Part shown: piece by piece, positions 43,495 through 51,572 of the stretch | Position numbering within the stretch: position 1 is the stretch's first letter | Layout of the letters: every line of letters starts with the position of its first letter | Assembly (NCBI GenBank): GCA_963763855.1 | Contig: CAVXPU010000005.1 | Coordinates: forward strand, 3,100,001 to 3,164,000 | Source of the DNA: JAIBCC01 sp963763855 | GTDB taxonomy: Bacteria; Acidobacteriota; Blastocatellia; Pyrinomonadales; Pyrinomonadaceae | DNA length: 64,000 bases | Reading direction: 5' to 3' | Notes under the pieces: model-generated | The model's database searches: none | Seen by the model: only the letters and a program-made list of their open reading frames with translations | Told to the model about the DNA's origin: nothing | Position numbers and translations under genes: made by a program

Positions 43495-45150
43495 TTAAGG
43501 CGTTTTTGTACCGGAAAATGGAACTGCTCCCATTGGAGTTGAAACGCTGCCGCTGATTTGATTGCCCGTTATTTTTCCGCTTACCGAAAGTTCGATACTT
43601 TGACCGCCAAAATTGACCAAGGCATCAAAGCTCATCCCGGTAGCTGTCACCATTCCATTTTTAATTTCTGAATTTCCAAGCTGACCGGCTTGCATCTGAC
43701 CCGTAATTTTGTCGCCATTTTGCGTTAAATTGAGCGTAACAGGAAGCGGCTGTCCCGGAACTTCGATAGTAATGCTCCACGTTCCGCCAACCTGCAAAAC
43801 TTTCGCCGTATCTGCTATCGCTGCACCACCACGCCTCTCAGCCGGGGGTGCCGGCGGTTTTTGCTCAAACAATTTTCCGTCAACAAAAACGTGCGTAATC
43901 GCTTTATCTTTCGACAAAATGTCGCCTCTTGAAACCACCAGATTTGCGATTTTTCCGGCTTCAATCGAACCTAGCCTGTCAGAAACTCCCAAAATTTCAG
44001 CGGCGTTCAAAGTCATCGCTTTCACAGCATCTTCTTTGGATAAACCATTTTCAGTCGTCTTTGCAGCATTAGCAAAAAAGTCAGTAAGACTTGGCATTCC
44101 GCCCGACTGGAAAGTAAATTTCACACCTGCTTGAGCAAGTTTTGCAGCGTTTTTTGGAGCATCTGCCCTTAATCTCAAAACTTCCATCGGCTCCGGATCG
44201 GCTTCTGCTGAATTAGCCGTATTTTTCTTAGGAAAATTTAACGAAAGCAACACGAATGCGTCGGCTTTTTTCAATTTATCGGCAATCTTTCCCGCTTCGA
44301 GCCCGCCCGAGATGATTGGTTTCAAATTGAATTCTTTGGCAAAATCCAACGCCCGCAAGATGTCTCTTTCGGTATTAGCATTAAATACAATCGGCATTTG
44401 ACGGTTTAACGCCGGAATCAAGGCTTCAAGCGATGGATCGGCATCGGGACGTTTCATCCCGCGAGGATTTGCTTCATAACTTTTTTTCCATTCATTCAGC
44501 CTTTGAGCATCAGAAAACATCTGCCTCAAAACTGAAAATGTGCCAAGCAAAGACTGCGGATAACCACCCGTTCTTAAAGTGGTAAAAGTAATATGTTCGG
44601 CAAAAGGATTTTTAATCAACATTGCCGAAACGTTGTCTCCGGCTAAATTAATAATCGCAGATTGACCGTTAAAAATACCTTCACGCGGAACTGTCAAAAC
44701 CGTCGTAAACCCAAGATTTCGTTGAGCTTCAAACTGCGATTCGTTGCCCCGCAGTTGGTCAAACGCTGCAATTTCAGGCTGTAATCCTGCCGGATAATTT
44801 GAATTCGACGTTGGTGCGGGCGGTGGTTGCTGTGGTCCGCGTCCGCCTCCGCCTTGCGGTGCCTGCGGCTGAGCGGCTTGCGGAGCAGTAAGCCCGAGGC
44901 TCGTATTCGCATCGAAAAAGCCCGGATAAACGGTTAATCCTTTTGCGTCAAACACTTTAGCATCTGCTGGAGCTTTTGCGTTTGCTCCCACATCCGCAAT
45001 CAATCCATCACGTACAACAACCGTTCCGTTGTCGATTGTCGAACCGGAAACCGTAACGATTTTAGCGTTTGTAATTGCGTAGGATTGTGCAAAGGACGAG
45101 TAACCAAAAAGCGAAATAATCGCCGAAAAAGCGAAAATCAGTTTTTTCAT
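43495..45150 (-). CDS. exported amidohydrolase-fold protein with C-terminal beta domain, HxH motif lost
   Basis: A 551-residue protein with a signal peptide (residues 1-22). As in the gene at 40746, the HxH site is replaced: PGFFDANTSLGLTAP. A Gln/Pro/Gly-rich loop (APQGGGGRGPQQPPPAPT) follows. The last 110 residues form an extra beta domain (GGTWSITIEVPGQPLPVTL to GAVPFSGTKTP) seen in exported acidobacterial amidohydrolases. It is the first gene of the operon and may assemble with the intact paralogue. The catalytic role is uncertain. Confidence 0.83.
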   Translation of the reverse strand: MKKLIFAFSAIISLFGYSSFAQSYAITNAKIVTVSGSTIDNGTVVVRDGLIADVGANAKAPADAKVFDAKGLTVYPGFFDANTSLGLTAPQAAQPQAPQGGGGRGPQQPPPAPTSNSNYPAGLQPEIAAFDQLRGNESQFEAQRNLGFTTVLTVPREGIFNGQSAIINLAGDNVSAMLIKNPFAEHITFTTLRTGGYPQSLLGTFSVLRQMFSDAQRLNEWKKSYEANPRGMKRPDADPSLEALIPALNRQMPIVFNANTERDILRALDFAKEFNLKPIISGGLEAGKIADKLKKADAFVLLSLNFPKKNTANSAEADPEPMEVLRLRADAPKNAAKLAQAGVKFTFQSGGMPSLTDFFANAAKTTENGLSKEDAVKAMTLNAAEILGVSDRLGSIEAGKIANLVVSRGDILSKDKAITHVFVDGKLFEQKPPAPPAERRGGAAIADTAKVLQVGGTWSITIEVPGQPLPVTLNLTQNGDKITGQMQAGQLGNSEIKNGMVTATGMSFDALVNFGGQSIELSVSGKITGNQISGSVSTPMGAVPFSGTKTP

Positions 45151-45230
45151 AAATAATAATTTTCAGGAAAGATTTTTTTAGAACTGCAAACTTTTACGGA
45201 AGTATAAAGCAGAATGTTTCAATTGAGAAG

Positions 45231-45866
45231 TTAATTTTTCTGCAACTGGAAAGAATTTAGAAACCCGAATATTCCGCCGACGATGAAACCGCCGATACCG
45301 CCCAAAATTCCAAGTTTTGCAAAGCTCTGATTAACCATTGCGAAGAACACGAAGGCAGCTATTCCGCCAATCGACCAAACTAAAATTATTGGTAATGCCT
45401 TCTTCAAATCAAAAGATCTCTTGGCTGATTCGAAAGGCAGAATCGGCTTGAATTTATCGTAGTCCCAGCAGATCAGGTATAGATTTGCTAGAAACATCGC
45501 GGTTGTAATCACCCAAGTTCCCGTAAAATTTAACGACCAAGTAATAATCATGATGTTTAGCACGATAGGTAAAAATATTGTTGCACCAAGAGTAGAAGTT
45601 CGCGGTATGAGCAACAAAATTGCGGCAAAAAGTTGGGCAAAACCGACAAATCGATACCAAAACCCTGTTTGATAAAATCCTTCAAAAAATAAACCGATTG
45701 GGGTGTCTGTGGAAATCTGAGTAAAGCGATTCCCCAAAAGTTTTGTCAAACCGGAGGGAATGAAAGAAACTGCCAGAATTATTCGGTTAAACGCGGTAAA
45801 ATATTGCAAAAGCTTGACTTGGCGAACTCTTGAATGTATCGAATCGAGCGATTTTTCTAAACTCAT
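45231..45866 (-). CDS. DoxX-like membrane protein
   Basis: A 211-residue membrane protein with about five hydrophobic segments; the region FTAFNRIILAVSFIPSGLTKL and QLFAAILLLIPRTSTLGA resembles the DoxX/DoxD fold, whose members take part in quinone-linked redox or sulfur chemistry. No catalytic residue is apparent. The last two segments (IGGIAAFVFFAMV and GGIGGFIVGGIFGF) extend beyond the usual four-helix core. It precedes the amidohydrolase operon by 80 bases and follows ada by 11. Confidence 0.65.
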   Translation of the reverse strand: MSLEKSLDSIHSRVRQVKLLQYFTAFNRIILAVSFIPSGLTKLLGNRFTQISTDTPIGLFFEGFYQTGFWYRFVGFAQLFAAILLLIPRTSTLGATIFLPIVLNIMIITWSLNFTGTWVITTAMFLANLYLICWDYDKFKPILPFESAKRSFDLKKALPIILVWSIGGIAAFVFFAMVNQSFAKLGILGGIGGFIVGGIFGFLNSFQLQKN

Positions 45867-45877
45867 AACTGGTGAAT

Positions 45878-46945
45878 TTACGTGTTTGCCGATTTCGTTG
45901 TTTCAACTTTTTCCATATCAATTAATTTTTCCTTCCGTTCTATTCCCCAACGATATCCGCTCAAACTTCCGTCGCTGCCAATCACTCGATGACAGGGAAT
46001 TACGACTGCAACGCGATTCGTAGCACACGCACGAGCGACTGCCCGAACGGCTTTCGGATTGCCAAGTTTTTCTGCAACTTGTTTGTATGAAAGAGTTTCG
46101 CCGAAAGGAATTTTACGTAGAAGTTCCCAAACTTGCATCTGGAAAGCTGTTGCCTGTAAATCCATTGGCAAATCGATCAACTTATTTTTACCCGAAAGAT
46201 GCTGCAAAATTTCTTCAACGAATTCTTTCAAATTGGCTTTATTTTCAGTTATTTCAGCGTTTGGAAATTCTTCGTGAAGTTTTCCTTCCAGAAAGTCATT
46301 TGTATCGCCAAATGTAACTGAGCAAACGCCTTTTTCCGTCCGGGCAACGAGCATTTTGCCCAAATAGCAATCCGCGACCGCAAAACTTATTTTCATCCCT
46401 TTTCCGCCTTTTTGGTAAACTTTCGGTGTCATTCCGAGTTTGCTTGAAACGTTTTCGTATAAAGAACGGCTCGAACCATAACCTGCTTCGTAAATTGAAC
46501 TTACAACGTCATTTCCACTTTTGATTTCAGCCTTAAACTTTTCAAGACGAAGATTCTCCGCGTATTTCTTCGGTGAAACTCCGATAATTTCTTTGAATAT
46601 TTTTTGCAGATGATTCGGATTAAGTTTCACTCTTTCGCCGATTATTTCAAGCGTAATTTCGTCTTCCGTTTCCAAAATTTCACACGCATTTACAATCTTT
46701 TCAATTTGCGGATTTACAAAAATTTCGCTTTTCGGCATGCACCGCAAACAAGCCCGAAAACCTTTGTTTTCAGCGGTTTGCCAATCTCCGCAAAACTCAA
46801 CATTTTCTCTATTCGGCAATCGAGCGGTGCAAATTGGTCGGCAAAAAATCTTGGTTGTTTTTACGCAGGTAAAGAAAATTCCGTCGAATCGTTTGTCTTT
46901 GGTTTTTACCGCATTCCAATAAATTTCGTTCATAGGTTTCATCAT
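45878..46945 (-). CDS. ada: Ada: methylphosphotriester/O6-methylguanine DNA methyltransferase and AraC-type activator
   Basis: A 355-residue three-part repair protein. Cys35, Cys39, Cys66 and Cys69 (FCRPICTARLP, ACLRCMP) form the zinc site that accepts methyl groups from phosphotriesters. An AraC-type helix-turn-helix follows (about 85-175; SIYEAGYGSSRSLYENVSSK). The last third is the methyltransferase, with VVIPCHRVIGSDGSLSGYRWG carrying the suicide Cys. Methylated Ada activates its own gene and others in E. coli. A start at the ATG five codons in is possible. Confidence 0.93.
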   Translation of the reverse strand: MMKPMNEIYWNAVKTKDKRFDGIFFTCVKTTKIFCRPICTARLPNRENVEFCGDWQTAENKGFRACLRCMPKSEIFVNPQIEKIVNACEILETEDEITLEIIGERVKLNPNHLQKIFKEIIGVSPKKYAENLRLEKFKAEIKSGNDVVSSIYEAGYGSSRSLYENVSSKLGMTPKVYQKGGKGMKISFAVADCYLGKMLVARTEKGVCSVTFGDTNDFLEGKLHEEFPNAEITENKANLKEFVEEILQHLSGKNKLIDLPMDLQATAFQMQVWELLRKIPFGETLSYKQVAEKLGNPKAVRAVARACATNRVAVVIPCHRVIGSDGSLSGYRWGIERKEKLIDMEKVETTKSANT

Positions 46946-46997
46946 AAATCGCTTTATAAACTAAAATCTATCCGAAAATTGAGTTAGAATTTATTTT

Positions 46998-47396
46998 ATG
47001 AAAAACGCAATCGTTTTATTTGATGGAGAATGTAAATTTTGCAACGGCTCGGTAAATTTCATTATCGAACACGACAAAGACGCTTATTTCAAATTCGCAC
47101 CAAATCAATCCGAAATTGCACAAGATTTATTCAGAAAATATAACGTCGATAAAGCAAATATTGATTCGCTCGTTTTAATCGAAGACGAAAAAGTTTACAT
47201 TTATTCGACCGGAGCTTTACGCATAGCACGCAAGCTAAACGGTTTATGGTCAATCTTTTACGGATTCATTATTGTTCCGGAATTTATCCGAAATTTCTTT
47301 TACAAACAGTTTGCAAAATATCGGATTAAACTTTTTGGCACACAAGATGCATGCATGATGCCAACACCGGAAATTCGAGAAAGGTTTTTGGGGTAG
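46998..47396 (+). CDS. DCC-family thiol-disulfide oxidoreductase-like protein (DUF393)
   Basis: A 132-residue protein of the DUF393 family: VLFDGECKFCNGSVNFIIEHD contains the D-x-x-C-x-x-C motif near the N terminus, giving the DCC name. It has a thioredoxin-like fold and probably a redox role, with no defined substrate. The divergent ada gene shares the 46946-46997 spacer, so both promoters lie there. Confidence 0.88.
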   Translation: MKNAIVLFDGECKFCNGSVNFIIEHDKDAYFKFAPNQSEIAQDLFRKYNVDKANIDSLVLIEDEKVYIYSTGALRIARKLNGLWSIFYGFIIVPEFIRNFFYKQFAKYRIKLFGTQDACMMPTPEIRERFLG

Positions 47397-47400
47397 ATTT

Positions 47401-47517
47401 TTTTAACGCAAAGAACGCAAAGAGAAGACGCAAAGTTACGCAAAGGTTTTTCGGAAAAAATTTATAGCAATTATCTTTACTGTTTTCTAAAATTACTTTG
47501 CGTTCTTTGCGTTAAAA
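47401..47517. repeat. long inverted repeat, AACGCAAAG family
   Basis: Arms 47401-47422 and 47496-47517 are perfect 22-base complements; the left arm continues into further ACGCAAAG reiterations at roughly nine-base spacing. It fills most of the spacer before mutS2 and resembles the 6522-6593 element. Confidence 0.85.
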
Positions 47518-47538
47518 TCTAGCTCTATTTTCTACGTT

Positions 47539-49998
47539 ATGAATTCGCTAAATACATTAGAATACAACAAGATACTCACCCTCATCGCCCGCTTCGCACA
47601 AACGCCGATGGGGAAAGGCTTTCTGGAAAATTTAGAGCCTTCAACTAATCGCGTCCAGCTTGAAAAGGATTTACAGGCAATTTCGGAAACGATCTTACTC
47701 AATGTAGAAAGGCAAGTTACCTGGAATTTTAGCGGTTTAAGCGAACCTTCAGAAGCGATTGCGATTCTGAAAATCAAAAATGCAACTCTCGAACCCCTTG
47801 TTTTACTTGAAGTTACGAGTATTTGTAATCAAGCCTTGTTTGCTCGCTCGATAATTTCGCCGGAAAAGGAATTTGTTCCAAATCTTTGGCAGATTGTGGA
47901 AAAAATCCCTCAAACGTTATTTGAAGCAATTCAAAAAATTAACAAAAAACTGCTCCCAAGCGGTGAAATTGACGATACGGCTTCGCCCGAACTCGCACGA
48001 ATCCGCCGCGAGCTAAATCTCCAACGCGGTCGGCTTCAAAAATCGCTGGAAGCAATCATGCGGTCCAATCCTGATGCGATTCAAGATGCAATCGTAACTC
48101 AGCGAAATGAGCGTTTTGTTGTTCCTGTCAAAGCCGATTTTCGCGGAAAAATAAAAGGTGTCGCACACGGCTTTTCGGCTTCAGGGGCAACGATGTTTAT
48201 CGAACCACTCGACGTAATTGATGCGAATAATGAACTTGCCGGATTGAAAGCTAAAGAGGAATCTGAGATCGCAAGAATCTTATTTTCGCTGACCGAGGAA
48301 TTACGAAACGAATTGCCGAATATAGAAAACGCCGTCGAAGCCGTTGCCGAACTCGATTTTGTAAAGGCAAAAGTTGAATTTGCGGGAGGATTCAATGCCA
48401 TCGTTCCCACAATTTCAGATGATGAAACGCTCGAGTTGATTGAAGCCCGGCACCCAATTCTCGAAGAAAACCTGAGGCAGTTAGCGGTGAGCAGTGAGCG
48501 GTTAGCAGCAAATGCAGAAGCCCGCACGTCAGTAAGGTCGAAACAGCTTGAAAATGAAATCGTCGCAAATTCCTTCAAACTTACAAAAAATAAATCCGTG
48601 ATGATAATTTCGGGTGCGAATGCGGGCGGAAAAACTGTGGTGATGAAAACTGCCGGTTTGCTCAGTTTGATGGCGATTTCCGGTTTGCCCGTGCCTGCGA
48701 AATCCGCCGTAATCCCTTTTTACGCAAGCATTTTGGCGGACATCGGCGATCATCAAAGTTTGTCGGCAAATCTTTCAACATTCAGTTCGCACATTTCAAA
48801 TATCGCGGAAATGATGGAAACTTTGCATACTCCATCGCTCGTTTTGCTCGATGAAGTTGGCACCGGAACTGATCCTGATGAAGGCTCGGCGTTGGGCGTT
48901 GCAATCGTTGATTATTTTCGCCAAAACGGCTCGCAAGTCATTGCATCTACACACTATAAAGGTTTGAAAATTTACGCGACAAACGACGAAGACGTGATAA
49001 ATGCCAGCGTTGAATTTGACGAAAAAACCTTGCAGCCAACCTATCGTTTGCTCGTAGGATTTTCAGGCGTGTCGAGTGGAATTGAAATCGCGAAACGCTT
49101 TGGAATTCTCCCGCAAGTTATAGAAAAAGCACGACTTAATCTGGACGCTTCAGCCAAAGAAACTGAACAATTTTTGTTAAAACTGCGTCGCGAAACTTCA
49201 ACCGCAGAAGATTTACGAATCGCACTTGAAGAAGAACGCGAAGCAACTGCTATGAAATACGCGTTGCTCGACATTGAAGCTGGAAAACGCGAAAAAGAAC
49301 GTCAAAAAGAATTCGAAAAACAAATGTCTGAAACGCTCGATTCATTTGAAAAGCAAATGAAAGCGTTTTTGCAAACTATTGAAGATAAAGCATTAAAAGC
49401 CAAATTTGAAAAAGAAACTTTGGCGAGAAAGGCAGAATTAAAGAGGCACATTTTCACCGCGGAGACGCAAAGACGCGGAGATGCAAGGTCAGTACCGCCT
49501 GCGTTAGCCGATGCGTCAACTGTTTCGACCGAAGACCGTCCGATTATTCTTGGTGATCGAGTTTTAACATCATTCGGAAATATCGGAATTGTTGAGAAAA
49601 TTGATGGCGAAATTGCTGAACTTTTAGTCGGTTCGATGCGTTTGCGGGAAAAACTGAAGAATTTAAAGGCAGTTGCTGATTCTCAAGCAACAAGCACCAA
49701 GCCCAAGATCGATCAAACGGCGGCGAAAACGTTGCGGCTTGATGACACAAGTTATCAAATTGAACTAAATCTAATCGGCAAACGCACAGATGAAGCCGAA
49801 TATCTTTTGGATAAATTCCTTGATGAATCCTTTATGAACGGTTTGCCAAGAATTCGGATAATTCACGGATTTGGAACGGGGGCTTTGAAAAATTTCGTCC
49901 ATCACTTTTTGAAGAATCACGACCACGTTTTGCGTTATACCTTTGCAGAAGCAAATCAAGGCGGACAAGGGGCGACGATCGCGGAATTGAAGCAATAG
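47539..49998 (+). CDS. mutS2: MutS2 family endonuclease/ATPase
   Basis: An 819-residue MutS2, which binds branched DNA or collided ribosomes rather than mismatches. GANAGGKTVVMKTA (about 356) is Walker A, LVLLDEVGTGTDPDEGSALG Walker B, and the final 85 residues are the Smr domain (LNLIGKRTDEAEYLL, RIIHGFGTGALKNFV). Two repeat-derived segments interrupt it in frame: residues 315-333 (LAVSSERLAANAEART) before the ATPase and around 640-660 (ETQRRGDARSVPPALADA) in the clamp linker. The last 95 bases have a degenerate copy at 50769-50864. Confidence 0.93.
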   Translation: MNSLNTLEYNKILTLIARFAQTPMGKGFLENLEPSTNRVQLEKDLQAISETILLNVERQVTWNFSGLSEPSEAIAILKIKNATLEPLVLLEVTSICNQALFARSIISPEKEFVPNLWQIVEKIPQTLFEAIQKINKKLLPSGEIDDTASPELARIRRELNLQRGRLQKSLEAIMRSNPDAIQDAIVTQRNERFVVPVKADFRGKIKGVAHGFSASGATMFIEPLDVIDANNELAGLKAKEESEIARILFSLTEELRNELPNIENAVEAVAELDFVKAKVEFAGGFNAIVPTISDDETLELIEARHPILEENLRQLAVSSERLAANAEARTSVRSKQLENEIVANSFKLTKNKSVMIISGANAGGKTVVMKTAGLLSLMAISGLPVPAKSAVIPFYASILADIGDHQSLSANLSTFSSHISNIAEMMETLHTPSLVLLDEVGTGTDPDEGSALGVAIVDYFRQNGSQVIASTHYKGLKIYATNDEDVINASVEFDEKTLQPTYRLLVGFSGVSSGIEIAKRFGILPQVIEKARLNLDASAKETEQFLLKLRRETSTAEDLRIALEEEREATAMKYALLDIEAGKREKERQKEFEKQMSETLDSFEKQMKAFLQTIEDKALKAKFEKETLARKAELKRHIFTAETQRRGDARSVPPALADASTVSTEDRPIILGDRVLTSFGNIGIVEKIDGEIAELLVGSMRLREKLKNLKAVADSQATSTKPKIDQTAAKTLRLDDTSYQIELNLIGKRTDEAEYLLDKFLDESFMNGLPRIRIIHGFGTGALKNFVHHFLKNHDHVLRYTFAEANQGGQGATIAELKQ
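48481..48537. repeat. heptamers plus REP half-copy inside mutS2
   Basis: Four 7-base units (TTAGCGG, TGAGCAG, TGAGCGG, TTAGCAG; 48481-48508) are followed by TGCAGAAGCCCGCACG (48513-48528), the same sequence that forms the REP-like arms at 37929 and 39007. All are translated in frame. Confidence 0.8.
49456..49486. repeat. GC-rich short repeat inside mutS2
   Basis: An imperfect repeat of CGCGGAGACGCAAAGACG type encodes TAETQRRGDA, a peptide pattern known from several phyla as translated repeat sequence. It lies in the linker before the Smr domain. Confidence 0.65.
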
Positions 49999-50061
49999 TG
50001 GAATTTAATTGGATCTTGTTTACTCCAATTAACAAAATATCAAATCAAATAACGATAAATA

Positions 50062-50754
50062 ATGCTGTCGGAAAATAATATCTACTATCCTGAACGATTG
50101 AGCGGAGAAGAACTGGATGCCTTTCTTGAAATAGGGTGGTATCGAATGGGACAAAGCATCTTTACCACGAATTTTATTTTGTTGAATGATTTTGTCTATC
50201 GCGTGTTTTGGTTAAGATACGATCTAAAAAATATTGTCCTGAGCAAATCTCAGCAGCGGTTACAGAAAAGAAATAAGCAATTTAATGTGTCGGTAAAACC
50301 ATTAGAAATAACCGATGAGATTGAAAACCTCTATGCTGCTTATAAAACAGACATTAATTTTCAGGGACAAATATCCGTCCATCAATGGTTATACGGCGAC
50401 CGACCGCCTTATAATGTGTTTGATACGGAATTAATAGAAATTAGAATTGAAGACAAACTTATTGCCGTTGGAATTACTGATCAAGGCTCTGAAAGCATTG
50501 CCGGGATTATGAATTTTTACGATCCTGAGTATAAAAAATACAGTTTGGGAAAATATTTAATGATGTTGAAAATTGAGCTTGGGTTACGGAAAAATCTTCG
50601 TTGGTATTATCCGGGATATATCGTTTACCAACGACCGGAATTTGATTATAAACTTTCCATTGATAAAAATGCCGTTGAAGTTTTGATTCCCGAAATGAAA
50701 GGTTGGCAATTGTATCAGAGTCAATTAATAGAGGATTATGGAGTTGTAATTTAA
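50062..50754 (+). CDS. GNAT-fold protein, ATE-like (arginyl/leucyl-tRNA-protein transferase related)
   Basis: A 230-residue protein whose second half (ESIAGIMNFYDPEYKKYSLG, KYLMMLKIELGLRKN, WYYPGYIVYQRPEFDYK) follows the C-terminal domain of arginyl/leucyl-tRNA-protein transferases, where a similar YY-x-GY segment leads to a DYK motif. The N-terminal Cys cluster of true ATE/Bpt enzymes is absent, so a tRNA-dependent transferase role is uncertain. It lies between mutS2 and a degenerate copy of the mutS2 3' end and so appears to be inserted. Confidence 0.55.
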   Translation: MLSENNIYYPERLSGEELDAFLEIGWYRMGQSIFTTNFILLNDFVYRVFWLRYDLKNIVLSKSQQRLQKRNKQFNVSVKPLEITDEIENLYAAYKTDINFQGQISVHQWLYGDRPPYNVFDTELIEIRIEDKLIAVGITDQGSESIAGIMNFYDPEYKKYSLGKYLMMLKIELGLRKNLRWYYPGYIVYQRPEFDYKLSIDKNAVEVLIPEMKGWQLYQSQLIEDYGVVI

Positions 50755-50768
50755 GGTAAATCTAATCG

Positions 50769-50864
50769 CAATTTTTGGGGAAATACGAACTCGTTTTGGG
50801 TTATACTTTTGCAGAAGCAAATCAACGCAAACAAGCGGTGACAATTACTGAATTGAATAAGTAA
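50769..50864 (+). pseudogene. degenerate copy of the mutS2 3' end
   Basis: About 95 bases align with the last 95 of mutS2 at roughly 70% identity, including an exact run TTTGCAGAAGCAAATCAA. In frame it reads GYTFAEANQRKQAVTITELNK with a stop where mutS2 reads RYTFAEANQGGQGATIAELKQ. It has no start and no Smr core, so it is a fragment. It flanks the ATE-like gene on the far side from mutS2. Confidence 0.8.
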
Positions 50865-50903
50865 ACTATTGACAGACAAAATATTTGAGAGGACAATTTT
50901 TAC

Positions 50904-51135
50904 ATGAACGGAGTTATAGAATTGGAATTGCCAAAGAATACGGACGTGAGCGATTTTGAGGTTAAGATGATTGTTGCTTCAAAACTCTATGAATTGGGAA
51001 GATTTTCAACGGGACAGGCAGGCAGAAATGGTTGGACTCTCTAAACGTGCTTTTTTAGAGGTGTTGGCTGATTTCAAAGTTTCGGTTTTTGGCTATGATG
51101 CCGACGAACTTGAGGAAGATTTGAAAAATTTATGA
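50904..51135 (+). CDS. UPF0175-family antitoxin, interrupted by one frameshift
   Basis: A protein of about 76 residues starting MNGVIELELPKNTDVSDFEV and continuing KLYELGRFSTGQA; the frame then breaks at 51021, and removing one G restores AEMVGLSKRAFLEVLADFKV, the helix-turn-helix of UPF0175 proteins. The end FGYDADELEEDLKNL is typical. It overlaps the DUF3368 gene by four bases. UPF0175/DUF3368 pairs act as type II toxin-antitoxin systems. The span is 3 x 77 + 1 bases, so one insertion explains the break. Confidence 0.75.
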
Positions 51136-51572
51136 GCCAAATTGTGGTCGCCGATGCAAGTTGTCTCATCGTCTTACAAAACATTCAACTTCTGTCTTTG
51201 CTTCAAGATTTGTTTGGCGAAATTATCATAACCCGCGAGGTTGAAGCTGAATATGGATCTCCACTTCCGGATTGGGTAAAGATTGAATCCGTTCAAGACA
51301 TTACCCGACAAACTTTAATTGGTTTGAATCTGGATTTGGGCGAAGCAAGTTCGATTGCGTTGTGTTTAGAGAAACCGGATTGCCTCTTAATTATTGATGA
51401 AAGAAAAGGTCGTCGAATTGCAAGACAGCTAAATCTTAAGGTTGTCGGAACCGTTGGAATCATTATTAGAGCCAATGAAAAAGGGCTAATTACTTCGTTA
51501 ACTGATGTTCGAGAAAGGCTTGAAAAGGCTGGCTTTTATCTTTCAAAAAGCATTAGAGAAAAACTTCGATGA
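51132..51572 (+). CDS. DUF3368 PIN-like toxin
   Basis: A 146-residue DUF3368 protein, a PIN-fold nuclease relative. VVADASCLIVL has the first Asp, LDLGEASSIALCLEKPDCLLIID the Glu and Asp cluster, and LNLKVVGTVGIIIRANEKGL the C-terminal strand. DUF3368 genes are nearly always beside UPF0175 genes, as here with a four-base overlap. The next gene also overlaps by four bases, so three genes are translationally coupled. Confidence 0.85.
   Translation: MSQIVVADASCLIVLQNIQLLSLLQDLFGEIIITREVEAEYGSPLPDWVKIESVQDITRQTLIGLNLDLGEASSIALCLEKPDCLLIIDERKGRRIARQLNLKVVGTVGIIIRANEKGLITSLTDVRERLEKAGFYLSKSIREKLR

Noticed and set aside
48099..48578. A 159-codon minus-strand frame inside mutS2
   Set aside because: Antisense shadow of a conserved coding sequence rich in Ser from reversed Glu/Ala codons.
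50865..50903. Promoter TTGACA plus GACAAT before the UPF0175 gene
   Set aside because: Spacing is 17 bases, but the -10 box would overlap the likely ribosome-binding site and force a leaderless transcript, so it is not called.
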